Shown: positions 30,871 through 43,323, counted from the first letter of the stretch. The stretch is 60,000 nt of DNA from Takakia lepidozioides (GCA_030704615.1 CM060734.1:19036001-19096000), one strand, 5' to 3'. Translations and numbers: made by a program. Notes: generated by a model from the letters alone, not told the origin.

Positions 30871-32661
30871 CAAAAATGAACCCGATATTGGAAATTCTTG
30901 GTCAAACCTAACATTGTAGGTTTTTCAAATTCCCAAAAACAAAAGAGATCCCACCAAAGCACTATAATCTTGAAGAGTTTGTGGTGAAATTCTTCGAGAT
31001 TTGGTATGTGGATGTACGTGCTAGGTAGCAATAGGTTTGTAAGGTTCAAATTTATGGATGTAGTATGGTAGGTGGGGTAGCCTTGATTTTACTGTCTAGG
31101 GATAAGAAATTTAAAGGGCAAAAAACTCTATCTGTAGGAAGTTAAGGGTTAATCACGAGCCAAAAACAGAGCAACGACCCACCACAAGAAAAATATCCAA
31201 ACCAGAATACAAAGCAACAATGCCAGACAATCTTTCTAGTTCTTTCTAGTTCTTGCTTTCTCGTAGCTCCATCAGGCTTAGGTGTCCTTGCTTCATGCAG
31301 ACAACTTTACAACCCCAGAGATCAAGTGACATGGTAAACGCTCCCATGCAAGGACCCATGCCCATGGTTTACACAGATTTCAGGTGGTTGGAAAGGGTCC
31401 ACACCTCAAGTTATGCATGAATAAGTTCCAGGAGAAAGTGAACACTAGATACAGTCTCTCTCTTCCACTGTGGCAATTGCAGCCTGAAAGCATCAAGGAT
31501 GGCATTTTCATTTCATTGAATTCACAAGACCATGTAGTTACTTGGGTGAATCCGCCATAAGCTATAGCTCTTCGCTGTTAATCCTGTAAAGAATGTGATA
31601 ATCCGTCATACCGTAATACTTTCGAATAAGTCCTCAGCTCAATTGAACTTCTCTACCTGATCCATGAACGCCCACCTGGATTCAATAGAACAGTGACAAT
31701 GCCAGGGTGTGGAGCTTCAGAGAGAGACACAGAGAGATAGGTACATGTTGACCTTTTCAAGGGCACAAACCCCACAGGCTACTAACCCTACACCCACCAA
31801 GGATGCCACTCAGTTTGGTATGGCGTTTATGCATAATAGCCAGGGTAAGCTGGTTATAGTGCTATTCGAGAGCTGGCATTGACATCTTTGTCAAAATGCA
31901 CAATTTGATTTCAGCATTCTGAAGTGGCCCTCGACCCACACACAACACAAGGCCGCGACTGTGGTTCCATTGCCAGTAACTGAAGGAAGGGTCCAGAGGG
32001 GAAAAGACAGCGAAAGGATGGTGCACAGGTTTGCTGTCTGTAGACAAATAGCCTTTGTTTGCTCAAGGAAGTTGGGCCAAGAACTTCCCACCACCGAAGG
32101 AAAAGTGTTCGGTCTTGACCCACAAGCCCCTTGCAATCAACTAGAAAGATTGCAGATACTGGTACAAAGAAGCCATTTCCCAGCAAGATGAAGGCCTAAG
32201 TGTTTGTGAAGTTTAAGGCTGCCAGGTCGCTGAAAAAATCATAACTCTTACTCCTCCCTTTTGTGCGAGGTGGTTCCTCAAACCATGACCTACATCCACC
32301 ACCAGTTGGCAAAAATGTCAGAGAACAACCCATAAAATTGAAAAGGAATTGAATTTTGAGTCCAAACACTCCGCGGTTCACCTCCACAACGTCTATACTG
32401 AGCACAAATGATCAGATGTGAGATCTCTGGCAAGATATGAGTAAGATTGAGGCATCAGATCCACCTATAACGTAACAAAACATGCAGTTGTGGTCACGAG
32501 TCATATCTGTTGTACAGATTTATGTTAGTGATTTATCAGCAAGTCACCAAGAAATATTACAAGTAGCGTATATTGTGCCTTGTCAGGGTGACATGGTTTT
32601 GATGTTTCCCATGATTACAATACAACATTCATGTCACATCTTAAAGTACAGGAGAGAATAC
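30871..32661. other. No supported gene
   Basis: AT-rich intergenic DNA. Open frames overlap on both strands at 31862-32190 without recognisable domains. The last part (32400-32661) is the likely 3' UTR of the gene on the minus strand. Confidence 0.45.
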
Positions 32662-35600
32662 CTACATGTCAAGAGGGGGCTTGCTCGGGAGTACTTCAGG
32701 TTGTTGCGATAACAGTGGGAGTGGAGGAGGGGGAGGAGGAAGAGCCTCGTTTGACACAAAATCACAGAAGTCATCCTCACTATAATATGCCAGCTGTCCA
32801 ATAGTATTTGCAGGTTGCAGCCAAGAAGCATTGTTACCATTGACAAAGGCTTGTGTGGTGGCAGGGAGTCTTTGTGGCAGCAATTGACTAGCATCTTCAC
32901 CATGGATTACACCCTGCTCATGGACTTGTACCTGTGGTCCGAATCCAGCTAAGGATTGAAACGAATCCCTGTATACAGCTGCAGCTTGGCCCAGATTTGT
33001 GGATGAGGTCCTGTGCTGTGAGTCACACAAGTCGGAGAAATTCCTGGGCATTGACTCTGACAAATCTATAGCAATGCTTCTGGCCTGCCTCTGTGTAGAA
33101 GGTACGGTCTCTGCGAGTAGCCCACCTGCAAGAGGAACAAGTCCTAATAGCAAACCACTGGAAGACTTGGCCTGACTGGACAATGTGCCACCTGCTGCAG
33201 GTAAGGGTGCCCAATGTGATAAACCGTTCTCACTAGTTGCTGTCTGTGAATGGCCAGTGGACTGAATCTTAGATTCTGAGATGCTAACAGTTGGCAATCG
33301 GGCAGGTCCCCAAAGAAATAGATCGTCATCATTTGTTGTGTCCTGCCTGTCATTATTGAGGGGACTTGGAGCCTCTGCAATATCTGCAGGTAACCACTGG
33401 AAAAGATCTTCACCACTGGTCACAACTGATCCGTTATTTATGGGCAGGGTCTGAACCTGTGAAACTTCCACAGCTGGTGCCTGTCCAGACATCTCCTGAT
33501 GAAAAGAATTTGCATCACTGTTTACAGCCAGAACTTCATTTGTAGGAAAGCTCTGATTTTCCCCACTTGTCGCCGAAAGTTGAGTGGGTGGCCACTGAGA
33601 GAGATCTTCACTACTATTAGATGTCTGACCCCCATCAGCAGGCAGGGTCATAGTCTGTGGTGTACCAACAGAGCGAGACCGAACATGCAGGGATTTGAAT
33701 AAACGATCACTCTCATCATCAGGGAATGTCTTGGTCTCTGATCTGTCCACAGATTGAGATCGTGTATGCAGGGATCTAAGCAAATCCTCACCCACGGTCG
33801 ATGAATAAAGTTTTGCACCCATGCCAGCAGACTTCCCTTGATGGGAGGGCAGGCTCTCTCCCCATAGATCCCCCAAAGCTGGAAGTAGAGGTCCAGATGG
33901 TGGCTGAGAAAATTCTTCCCCGTCTGTAGCAACCTGTGTTCCAGAAAGCGTTTGGAGTACATTTTCACCACTGGAAACAGTTTGAAGCTGTGTGATAGGC
34001 TCGGCTTGTGACCAAACAAATTCATCATCACTCCACTCAGACTCATCAACGAAGGCATTTGTAACAGGCTCTTTAGACACAATCTCTTTGCCATTTGCAG
34101 AAACCTGCCCAAAAACAGGAGTGAGCAGGTCAATTAAGTTCACTAGCCAAAATAGTCTGGCTATTGAACACCCCCCTTGTAATGTCCCTCATATATATCT
34201 TGCTACTTTGGCTACACAATTGTATCATCTCGGTGCCCCTTGGAAAGACAAACATATTTCAGCACCAACTATCTCCTTGTCCCCTTCAGTCGATTACTCC
34301 CATGGCCCCTATTCCTGTAGACTGAAAAGTAAGAGAGTCAACATACAAAAACGTTATATTATTTCGGCGTCAAACATACCGTCTGTGACAGGATTGTTAG
34401 TTGATTAAAGCTTTCAAGCGGCCATGGAAAAGGATCATCTTCACTCCTTGCATGCAACCCAACTGGATCCAAAGTCAACTTTGCTGCTGTCTTAGTGGCC
34501 ACAGGCCACTCTGGAAGCGCATCAGTACATGGACCATTTGGAGTCTGCTGAAGGTTTCTTGATGGCATGGCTATCACCTTCTGATGATCATCCCGCACAG
34601 ACATTGAAGTTCAGTGTTCATGAGAATAAGAGTGCATGCACGTTATCAGAAAGTGGAAGTGCAGATAGTGTCAGAAAACTATGTGGTATAAAGCGTAATT
34701 ATCCAAGGGTATGCACGAATGTAGTTCCTCTCTTCCCTCCTCCCTGTTGTGAAGTTCGGATTTGACTAGAACATTCCCAGCAGAAAATATTACTTGTGAA
34801 GGAAGAGTTGTTGATTGGTCGATGTTATCCAGGGGCCATGAAAGGTTGTCAATGGTGGATGAATTGTCAGCCAAGCCAGATTTAGTTCCAGTTGTGGTGA
34901 ATGAAAGCAGTGGCGATGGCCACTCTAAAAACAGATTCGGGTTGCTGGTTGGGCCACTGGTTGGGCCAGTCTGTTGACGGTTGCTTGCTGAAAGGGCTGT
35001 CACCTTCTGGAGATCACCCTGCAAGGCAAACTTATGAGATTTTTGACCTGCTTTCTGTCTAATCTACATATCCAAATCAATCCCTTGATGGAATTTCCAA
35101 CACATACACACTCGCACTGAAGCAACGACATCCACACATGTGCAAGTCCCCATAGTCTAACCCAAACAGATTCCAGGCACAGGGTTGGAGTGGCCTTACT
35201 CCTAAGGTCTCAAAGAAGCTCAGATCCAACTCAGAAGCACTGATCATGCCTTCTGGGCTTATACTGGTAACCTTCTCTCGTTGACCCTGGCCATTTTGCA
35301 GGCTTCCATTTTTCTGTTTCTTGTCAGGTGGCACAATTTCTTTGCCAATTGGATCCCAGTACTTTCCGCCTGTGATGATGTCATTGGCCCTTGCTTCCTT
35401 CTTACCATCACTCACCTGTGTGGAACTCGCATATTAGTGCTTCCACTTTAGGAAAGGAAAAGATGAGAAGAAACGACGTTCCTTACTTTGAGTTTGTTCT
35501 CAACAAGGGTGAAACTGGAGGCAACTGCACATGATTGACAACATCCGCAGAGAATGGAAATTTGCAATAGCCTACAACCAGGTGAGCACAACTTCAATCG

Positions 35601-37428
35601 ACACGAAAGTAGCTCAACCTTCTAAGATATCATCCAAACTGTATGGTCAACACTAAAACATGCATCTTGCAGGGAGTAGCTATGACTTACTCCTAGGGTT
35701 TCAAAGAAGCTCAAATCATATTGAGGAACATGATTAGGGGCTGATGATGCTGCCATGCCAACTTCCTCATGGCTTTGATATAATGCATCACCCTCACTTC
35801 TATCAGCTGGTACAACATGGAGGGTCATGGGAAAATCCCAATCACTGCCAGCTTGCAAGGCACCATTACCTGTCGACCTGCTTGTATGGTTGCCAGTCTG
35901 AAATCATCACCACCCACTTTAGCATATGGCCACATGCTAGGGCCCTGTGAAGATCAGTACAACCCCTCATCATTGAAAGGCCAAAAGCAGAGGGAGAAAA
36001 GAAAGAGAGAGAAAGAAGTTAGATGAAAAAATCCTAGAACATGTCCTTGACACTTTCTAGGAGCCAGGAGGCAAGAACCTAGGAACACCCTGCAAAACCT
36101 AACCCCACTTAATCAACTTGAATGATGGTCACACATAGATATATTTGAATACCACCACCAGGGCAGAGTATAGATGCCTCTTACTCCTATGGTTTCCAAG
36201 AAGCTCAGATCCAACTCGATTGCCTGATTGACTGGTGATGATGCTTCTGTGGCAATCTGCACCTGATGCTTATTCTCCTGATTGGCAATGCCCAGAGTTA
36301 TGTTGTTAGGTGAGACTTCATCTGTTTTTTGAGCCTCACAGGATACATTGGCTGCCAATACTCCAGTGGATTCTTGAGTAAATCCATTCTGAGAAACTGG
36401 CGAGTTTCCCATGAATTTCAGAGAGGCTGAATTGCCCAGTGGCAATGGTTCCTTGGAAGTTGGTGTATCCCCCTTCCTGCCGACTGACAATGTGTCAGGA
36501 GAGTTTTCGCTTGCCCAATTCCTCCCAGCTGCCAAGTTGACAGTGATCCCCTTTCTGCACTCACCCACCTGCCAAATATGCACACATTACTACTCCTAGC
36601 AGACGGTTTCACTCCTCTATAAACCATCTCATGCCAAACACCTTTCTTAAGAGTCTCCAAACCCGTGTTCACTCCGTGACTTGCAATGACTCTCCAGCCA
36701 CCGGAGGGATGAGGGGAGGACTAATTTTATTTCTATTATGGTGGGCAGAGCCTTCAGTGAGTAGGACAGCAACACCACAACAAACTTCTTTGTCCAGGGA
36801 ATCAAGAACGGCTGGCCACCAAACCTGACTTCCTGCATGCCCAGTAATTGGGTTATGTAACTGGTGGAGGTTGCTGAGGGGATGAGAAAGGGGAGAACAG
36901 AGTGAGAGAAACAATGACAGGAGGAAAACCCTGCTTGACACAAAGAAGGGTCGCTAGAGGTTGGGGACTGGCAGGAATAGAGGGGTGAAAATCCACCAGG
37001 TATATCAAGTCCCAGGCAGGGTATAGCCAACAGTCCAAGAGAAGATGCATCTCTACAGACTCATGCAGCAGACACTACCTCCATTTGTCCAACAGCATTA
37101 AGAGGTCAGCAAAACCAACCTTGATGGGGGGGTGAATAGTTTCCAGGAATTGCAGAAACGCGAGGGAGTACTTGAAAAAGAAACCGGAGGCACTGGACGG
37201 TGGTGGACCCTCCCAGCCACATGCTATACACACAGAGGATTCAGATGCCCTCAGCAATTGCGCGCCACATTGCCCACACTTCACATCACCCGCCTCCTTA
37301 GCTATCCATTCTTGCAATGTCTGCAGTGTGATGTCGTCCACCGGTTCCAGTGATTCCACCAATGTGGTTGCAGCGCTTGTCGCTGCCGCTAGGTGAGCCC
37401 TAATTTGCTCCATGGCATCTTCATCCAT
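32662..37428 (-). CDS. Seven-exon host gene, zinc-ribbon protein with duplicated exons (DUF7815-like)
   Basis: Exons, 5' to 3': 37079-37428, 36185-36554, 35691-35897, 35200-35415, 34794-35018, 34380-34580, 32662-34104. All introns are GT-AG and all phases agree, giving 1003 codons plus stop (an alternative exon 1 end at GTTGGT with exon 2 start at 36568 also keeps frame). Residues 51-70 form a C-x2-C-x12-C-x2-C zinc ribbon (CGQCGAQLLR, SSVCIACG), followed by FKYSLAFLQFLET and FADLLMLLDKW. This order resembles the N-terminus of plant DUF7815 (dentin-sialophosphoprotein-like) proteins, which have no established function. The rest is acidic, Ser/Thr-rich and probably disordered, with repeated motifs. 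No membrane segment is seen. It is the only gene in the window intact across its full length. Confidence 0.72.
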
Positions 37429-38400
37429 TTGGGAAAATCCAGTATCTGTGTAATCTTCTTCTTTAACAGGGCAGATAAAAAGCCAAACAGTCTAAATCAC
37501 CTATTGTGCACTTCATGGTGTGATCTTGTCAAAGGGGAGGTTTGAAAACGGAAAGTGAACTTAAATGACGATGGAGAGGAAAGGACTCGTGTTGTCCGGG
37601 GAACCCCCACAAAAAAAAGTATGGAAAAAAGCAGAGGAAAGTAGAAATGTCACATCATATGTAAATGCCCGCTTCACAAACCTACTAAACCATAGATCAC
37701 AACTTGTAAGACAGAGATCACATTAAGACACGCACACATTCGTTAAAAAAACTAATCCACCAGTTTTCACAGCACACGCGGTTTGGCGAAGAAGGGGAGC
37801 AAGAAACCCTAGCGAGAAGGGGGCCAAAACTTGCAGCCATGACAGATCCTGCTCATCACTCATTCCAGCGCTCCAAATGCTCCAGAAAAAATGCATCCAC
37901 CTTCTACATACACCACAATCGCAAATCCACAACTTGTGCACAGGTGCGTGCGTGCTGATTCCCAAAACCAGACCCTGCAATCCGACATCTACTCCAAATT
38001 GTGCGCAAACACAATCTAGCCCAGACTGCGAGAGACCACGTGAGGCTGGCCCGCGGGTTTCGCCAGGTGGTTCTGCGCGCAGGCGCTCGGTCGCCGGCTT
38101 GTGCGTGGCTGCCGCGCCAACTTCCGCCGAGTTTCGCCGGGGTGGTTCCCCTCCGGCAACTGGTTTCGCCGGCCGCAGAGGTGACAGGTGTGCGCAGCGC
38201 AGATGGCAGCATCATTCCACCAACCCTGTCACTCATTCATATCCCCCATGGGTCTATCTACCTACCTGCCTTCCATCCTACAACGACTTGACCTTGGGTT
38301 CAACTCCCGAACCACACTACACTCGACACTCTAGAATGGCTGCTGTTTTTCTTCATAGAGAGATCTACTTTCATCCATAACTAACTATTGAAACACTCAT
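37429..38400. promoter_or_regulatory. Upstream region of the seven-exon gene, with a CpG-rich island
   Basis: 37429-37900 is the likely 5' UTR and promoter for the minus-strand gene; no clear TATA box was identified. 38020-38210 is unusually GC- and CpG-rich (for example CGCGCAGGCGCTCGGTCGCC) compared with AT-rich DNA on both sides, which suggests an unmethylated promoter or 5' exon. Open frames across it on both strands are attributed to composition. Confidence 0.35.
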
Positions 38401-40164
38401 AAAATGATGCACTTATGCCACCTTATTAAATTTCATTGTCATCCATAGTCACGTTTTCATCCAATGTTTTTCATCTGTAATGGTTCACAACCAAGGAGGT
38501 GATACTTGAGGAAGGTAGAACAGGACCAAAGGTATAATAAAAGGTATAAATTAAAAGGTATAAACTGGTTGGTAGATTGACTACTGAGGCTGTAAAGCTG
38601 AAATTTGTCAGAGGAGAATGTTCTCTCAAATTTTATTTTTATTTTTATTTATTTCCAAGAATATGAGGAGAAGGCTGTGGCCGGCTTGTGGTGAGACTCT
38701 GTGTGCATTGGCATGTGGGTCTGGGTCTCAAACGCTATGCCTTTGGGCTGGGGCTCTCCGCCCTTGTAATGCCTCCATGGCTACCTTGTAAAGGGTTTTG
38801 AGGCTTAGCACCAATACTTGGGATTAAGTTTGGAGTCAGATCAAGACAGGTGTAATGGGAATACTTCATCCATGTCTATAAATGAACGAAATCCCTGGAT
38901 GAATAGTTTGATGCATGCTCGCAGGCCGATATTCTCTCCCCAAGACAATGGCATGTACTTTCCTCCTATTTGCTCTCATTGACATTTCTGATCCTCATAA
39001 TAGAAGATTTATGTGAGAGATTGGGCTTCATGGAAGAGACAGTTATCTCACAAGTTAGTAAAGAGGGCAGGAAAAGAAGAGAAAAAAACAGAGAAAGAGA
39101 GAATGAAGGTACTGTTTTTGGGGCAATTTCTGCATTAAGTGACTCGAAAGAATATGAAGGCTCCATAACCTCAACTCAACCATCCGGACTTGCGTCACAA
39201 CTCACAACCTATATGGCAGGGCTTGCATGTATTACATGTATTTGTTTTCTCCCTCAAGGCCCAATTGAGGTGTTTCCTTGGGAAAAAAATTGCAGATGAA
39301 AAATATCAGGCACCGTTCCTTTATGTTTTAAAATAAACAAACATTCTAAAAGAGGTTATTTTTTCCTCTCACTATAACTAGCTATCGCTCCCAGGTGTTT
39401 CTCTTTATAAAAAGAAAATGAAAAAAAACAAACGCACGGAATACATGCAAGCCTTGCCCTAATTATGAATAGGCTGTAAAAATCTGGAAGATCACACACT
39501 TACTCATTCTAGGAACATTCCATGACCTAGATCTGCAAGTTTTTTGCAACAAGTCTCATTTGTGCATTTGACTAGTCTACTTACTCATGAACTACATCAT
39601 GTTTACATATTTTATCCCTCTATAAATATGGATGAAAATTTTCACCTTGAACTAATTCGAAACTTAATCAAGAGTATCGGTGTTAAAAATCAAAACTTTT
39701 GCGTAGTCTTGTCTCTGAAAGGCAAGGCCAATAAATTGTTTTACTCATGAATGGATTGGGAATGAGAAAATAAACCTCTAAAACAACTGCTATCTATGGT
39801 CAGCATGAGCATGTGATTGTAAACTGAAAAAAAAAAAAATCATCCAAAAACTTCATCCAATATCTGTCAACATTGAATGGCTCCGTGAAAATTTCTCTAG
39901 CCTCACGACTCCTAAAACTTTTGCATAGTTTTGCTTTGAGAAGGCAGGGCCAATAAAGAAAACCAGCTCGACAATTCAAGCCCTTTACAGAGAAAATGGG
40001 GAATTAATCTCCTAGAAGCCCTGTACAGCATATATGAGACACCATCCCTAGATTGACCGGGCATGAAACCATACAACATAGAACAACGTAGAAGGATTTG
40101 AGCTCCAAACTCCAAACCAATGGAGTGATATAAAGTGCACTATCCAAGTGAGATAGTTCATCCA
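38401..40164. other. No supported gene; SINE tail at 39341-39410
   Basis: AT-rich. TTCATCCA words occur at 38446, 38867 and 39851. The segment 39341-39410 (AGAGGTTATTTTTTCCTCTC, then CGCTCCCAGGTGTTT) matches 57519-57589, the 3' part next to SINE copy 2, and is probably a 5'-truncated copy. Confidence 0.5.
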
Positions 40165-41312
40165 GAATAGAACTCGTGAATACTTTTGTCTAGTGAGTGA
40201 GGAGTCCAACATAAAATTTATTGTTCTGCATTCAACTATTGACCTTCATGACAAGAGCAATCCACCGACTCACCAATTCATAGACAGGCATGTGTAGACC
40301 GCTTTCATGAAAATTCAATAAGAATGAGCATCCATTGACAAGGACTTGCAGAACTCCCATTAAGTCTAACACGGTTACAATAACAACTAGAAGGTTAAGT
40401 GAGACTGTTGTTGTGTGTCCCAAAGTTAAGATTTATAGAGCTTCTTCAAAGACTTTAAAGAGGATGTTCAGGGCAGCGAAAGTTCCACAATCTTCTTAAA
40501 GCAATTTTGAAAAAAGAAATGACTGAGTACCTTCCAAATCCCATTGAAAAGAGAGCAAGAATCAGCAATTAGTTTGCACTAGCAAGCATAAGATCAAAGA
40601 ACATCAAGAACTACTTCTTCGTCAAGAGTTGCTCGAATCTCTGCCCTGTTCTGGTAAGTAGAAGCTCCATCTTTAGATCCAAATTCACAACCCACTTCAT
40701 CCCAAAAGACCATGGAGGTGCAACTGGAGTCGCAATTTGCCCAAATAGAAGCCATATTTGTGGCAAGAACCGAAGCAAAAAACAGACGCACTCGCCAAGA
40801 GAGTCGAAGACATGGGATCTGAGATGATGAAGCGGGTTGTGGATTTGGATCTAAAAATGGAGCTTCTACTTAATGAAACAAGGTAGGGGTTTGAGCGACT
40901 CTTGACGAAGAAATAGTAGTTCTTGATGTTATTTGATTCTATGCTTATTAGTGCAAAACTAATTGCTGATTCTTGCTCTCCTTTTAATGGGATTTGGAAG
41001 GTACTCAGTCATTTCTTTTTTCAAAATTGCTTTGAAGCAGCTCTATAAATCCTAACTTTTAGACACAAGACAACAGTCTCACTTTACCTCCTGGTTGTTA
41101 TTGTAACCGTGTTAGACTTAATGGGAGTTCTACAAGTCCTTGTCAAAGGGATGCTGATTTTTATGGAATTTGAAAGTAGTCTACACCTGTCTGTCTTTGA
41201 ATTGGTGAATCGGTGGATTGCTCTTGTTAGGAAGGTCAATAGTTGAATGCAAAACAATAATTTTTATGTTGGGTGCTCCTCATTCACCAGACAAGAGCAT
41301 TCATGAGTTATA
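40165..41312. mobile_element. Foldback element with arms of about 0.5 kb
   Basis: Left arm 40165-40701 is the reverse complement of right arm 40826-41312 with scattered substitutions and small indels. Pairs include GATCCAAATTCACAACCCAC with GTGGATTTGGATC-type sequence at the loop, and GGACTTGCAGAACTCCCATT with AATGGGAGTTCTACAAGTCC. The loop is about 124 bp (40702-40825). No transposase is present. This is a non-autonomous foldback or very long-TIR MITE; a transcript would form a long hairpin. Target-site duplications were not identified. Confidence 0.8.
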
Positions 41313-41885
41313 TATCTGCATGTCTAGGTGAACAGCATTGAAACGCACATAAACATTTCTCAAGGTAAGAGTCGTCATCAATTCTCGTCCACCTCCACTA
41401 GAAAACGATATTTGCATAGAACCTTTGATGCCTAATATGAACATACCCGGTACACCAATCAAAGATTTAATCTTATAGATACTGATATTTGAATGGTTCA
41501 CTCTACTTGTCTAATGTAAGTGTCTTCACAAATTATGAACCTCACAACACCTTGTCTGAGTTATTTGACTTCCCTTAAAAATTGAAAGACATGAATGCCT
41601 CAAAACTTTATGACAACAATCACAAAGACCTCATTGTCTCAATATCTGACGTTGTCCTGGAACATGTGATGCCACAAACTTTACTCACTCATGACCACTT
41701 CCATCTTACATTGTAACCTACAATTGATTGTACAATTCTCAATTGAACCATGTATGGATTAACTCATATATGCAACATTGTTTGTATGGAACAAAAAGAT
41801 TAAGCATATTGGAATGACCACATGCCAACTTAGCAATTTGAACTCCCATATTATGTCAATCATTTCACAACCTGTTCATGATTAC
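41313..41885. other. No supported gene
   Basis: AT-rich spacer; short open frames only. Confidence 0.45.
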
Positions 41886-42101
41886 AGCAAGACAAACCTC
41901 ACATGTATTCCATGCATTTGCCAGTTGTAAGACAAGAGTACGATTGTTTGGAGGAACAGCAAGACATGCATCATATGTATTCCATGCATTTGCCGGTTGT
42001 AAGACAAGAGTACGATTTTTTGGAGGAGCAGCAAGACAGGCCTCATATGTATTCCATACATTTGCCAACTGTAAGACAAGAGTACGATTTTTTGGAGATT
42101 T
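41886..42101. repeat. Three tandem 72-bp units
   Basis: Units start at 41886, 41958 and 42030, each beginning AGCAAGACA and containing TATTCCATRCATTTGCC and GTAAGACAAGAGTACGATT. Because 72 is a multiple of 3, the array stays open in several frames on both strands (24-residue repeats). Coding potential is therefore not implied. Confidence 0.85.
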
Positions 42102-42153
42102 TTTAGAGGAGGAGCTAGAGGGCTGTTGATCCTTGCAGGCTTTCTATGGTAGC

Positions 42154-42283
42154 TGCCCAATGGTTGGGTATTTGTGCCTTGCCTGTGCATAAGCTGGGTG
42201 ATCTTCGGGTCAATACTTCAATATGTGCCTCAACCGTCATTGGTCCCTTGATGGGTTGTATGGTGAGGCTCCGTAAATTCACT
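42154..42283 (+). repeat. tRNA-derived SINE, second family, plus copy
   Basis: Reads GCCCAATGGTTGGGTATTTG, GCCTTGCCTGTGCATAA, then a decayed B-box GGGTCAATACT, ending in GTAAATTCACT. It matches 42687-42825 in inverted orientation over its whole length. Confidence 0.65.
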
Positions 42284-42686
42284 GGTTGCTAAACTACCTT
42301 TATTTTATTTTACTTTATCAGCTTGTTAAATGCTTCTAATGGCCCCATGATTTGGCACGTAAAGCACTCCTGCATAATTCCTATTGTAAATAATTAGTGA
42401 ATTTCCCGAGCAGAACTTGCCCCATACAAGATTACAGCCCTCACCCCCAGATTTTTTTAGCAAATGGGCCAGCACAGCTACACATTTATAACATTAGGCA
42501 CAAATCCGTCAGGATACCATCACATGGATATAGGATGGACTGGGAAAGTCCTCTAGTGAGAATTTTACCTCTAATTTTTCCCTCAACCATTTTTTTTTTT
42601 TTTCCCTCAACCATGTTTTGGAAAATAAAACAAGTAACCACACAGAGTAAAAAAAGATAATAAAAAATAAAGTTTCCTTAACGTCC
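42284..42686. other. Spacer between inverted SINE copies
   Basis: Low-complexity T tract at 42588-42603 with a duplicated CCCTCAACCAT; no gene. Confidence 0.5.
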
Positions 42687-42825
42687 AGTGAATTTACAGA
42701 GCCTACTGCTCAACACACAGGCCATCGAGGGCCCAATGGACGGTCTGAAGGCACATGTTGAAGGATTGAACCCAGGATCACCTAGGTTATGCACAGGCAA
42801 GGCACAAACACCAACCATCTACCGA
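42687..42825 (-). repeat. tRNA-derived SINE, second family, minus copy
   Basis: On the minus strand: GGTAGATGGTTGGTGTTTG, GCCTTGCCTGTGCATAACC, then an intact B-box CTGGGTTCAATCC and the same 3' end TAAATTCACT as the plus copy. Confidence 0.7.
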
Positions 42826-43323
42826 GTGGATGATGGGATTAGCTAGATGACAGGTTTTCGGATGTGGTGCGTTCATCCGTCGTCCTGGAATCCATGAGGA
42901 AGACGGGGAAGGCAGCAACGGGTGGAGCAGCGATGGCGTGGTGGCTAGGCCTCGCAACCAACCTAGTCATGTTGCCTCTGCACCTGGCCTGACTTCAAAC
43001 CTCCGCCAAAATTGGGTTGCACCCCAGAAGGGGGAGCTCAAGCTTTTTCCAAAGGCTCCCTTCCCGTGTTCCTATATTTGGGCTCGTTGTTTTAAGGATC
43101 TGTGCTTGTTTTGTGGGAGGTCAGCCATGTGAATTCTATGCAGGTCGCAAGATTGATACGGTCTCGCTTTTCTTCCTCCGTCGGTTCTTCTTTTCGTGTA
43201 TTTCATCCTTCATCTCCAAGTTCGCGTTTCTCAGGTATTGATAGGTGAAAATGTGGCCTTTGGGTTCCATTTATTTTCTTATTCCACTTAAACGAGATGC
43301 TTTCTATCGTTATTTTCAGGAGG
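42826..43323 (+). promoter_or_regulatory. Likely promoter and 5' UTR of the next gene
   Basis: 42850-43060 is richer in GC and CpG than its surroundings. A pyrimidine-rich stretch followed by TTATTTTCAG at 43311-43320 looks like a 3' splice site four bases before the chosen ATG, implying a 5'-UTR intron. No TATA box was recognised. Confidence 0.3.

Noticed and set aside
35490-35530. Small extra exon between exons 3 and 4 of the seven-exon gene
   Set aside because: An AG and a GTAAG flank about 38 bases, but the length would break the phase that all neighbouring exons keep.
37877-38380. 167-codon plus-strand frame and a 110-codon minus-strand frame
   Set aside because: Both cross a GC-rich island, overlap each other, and show no domain or splice context; attributed to composition.
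41886-42101. Possible CRISPR-like array
   Set aside because: Units are directly adjacent 72-bp tandem repeats without variable spacers, and the DNA is eukaryotic.
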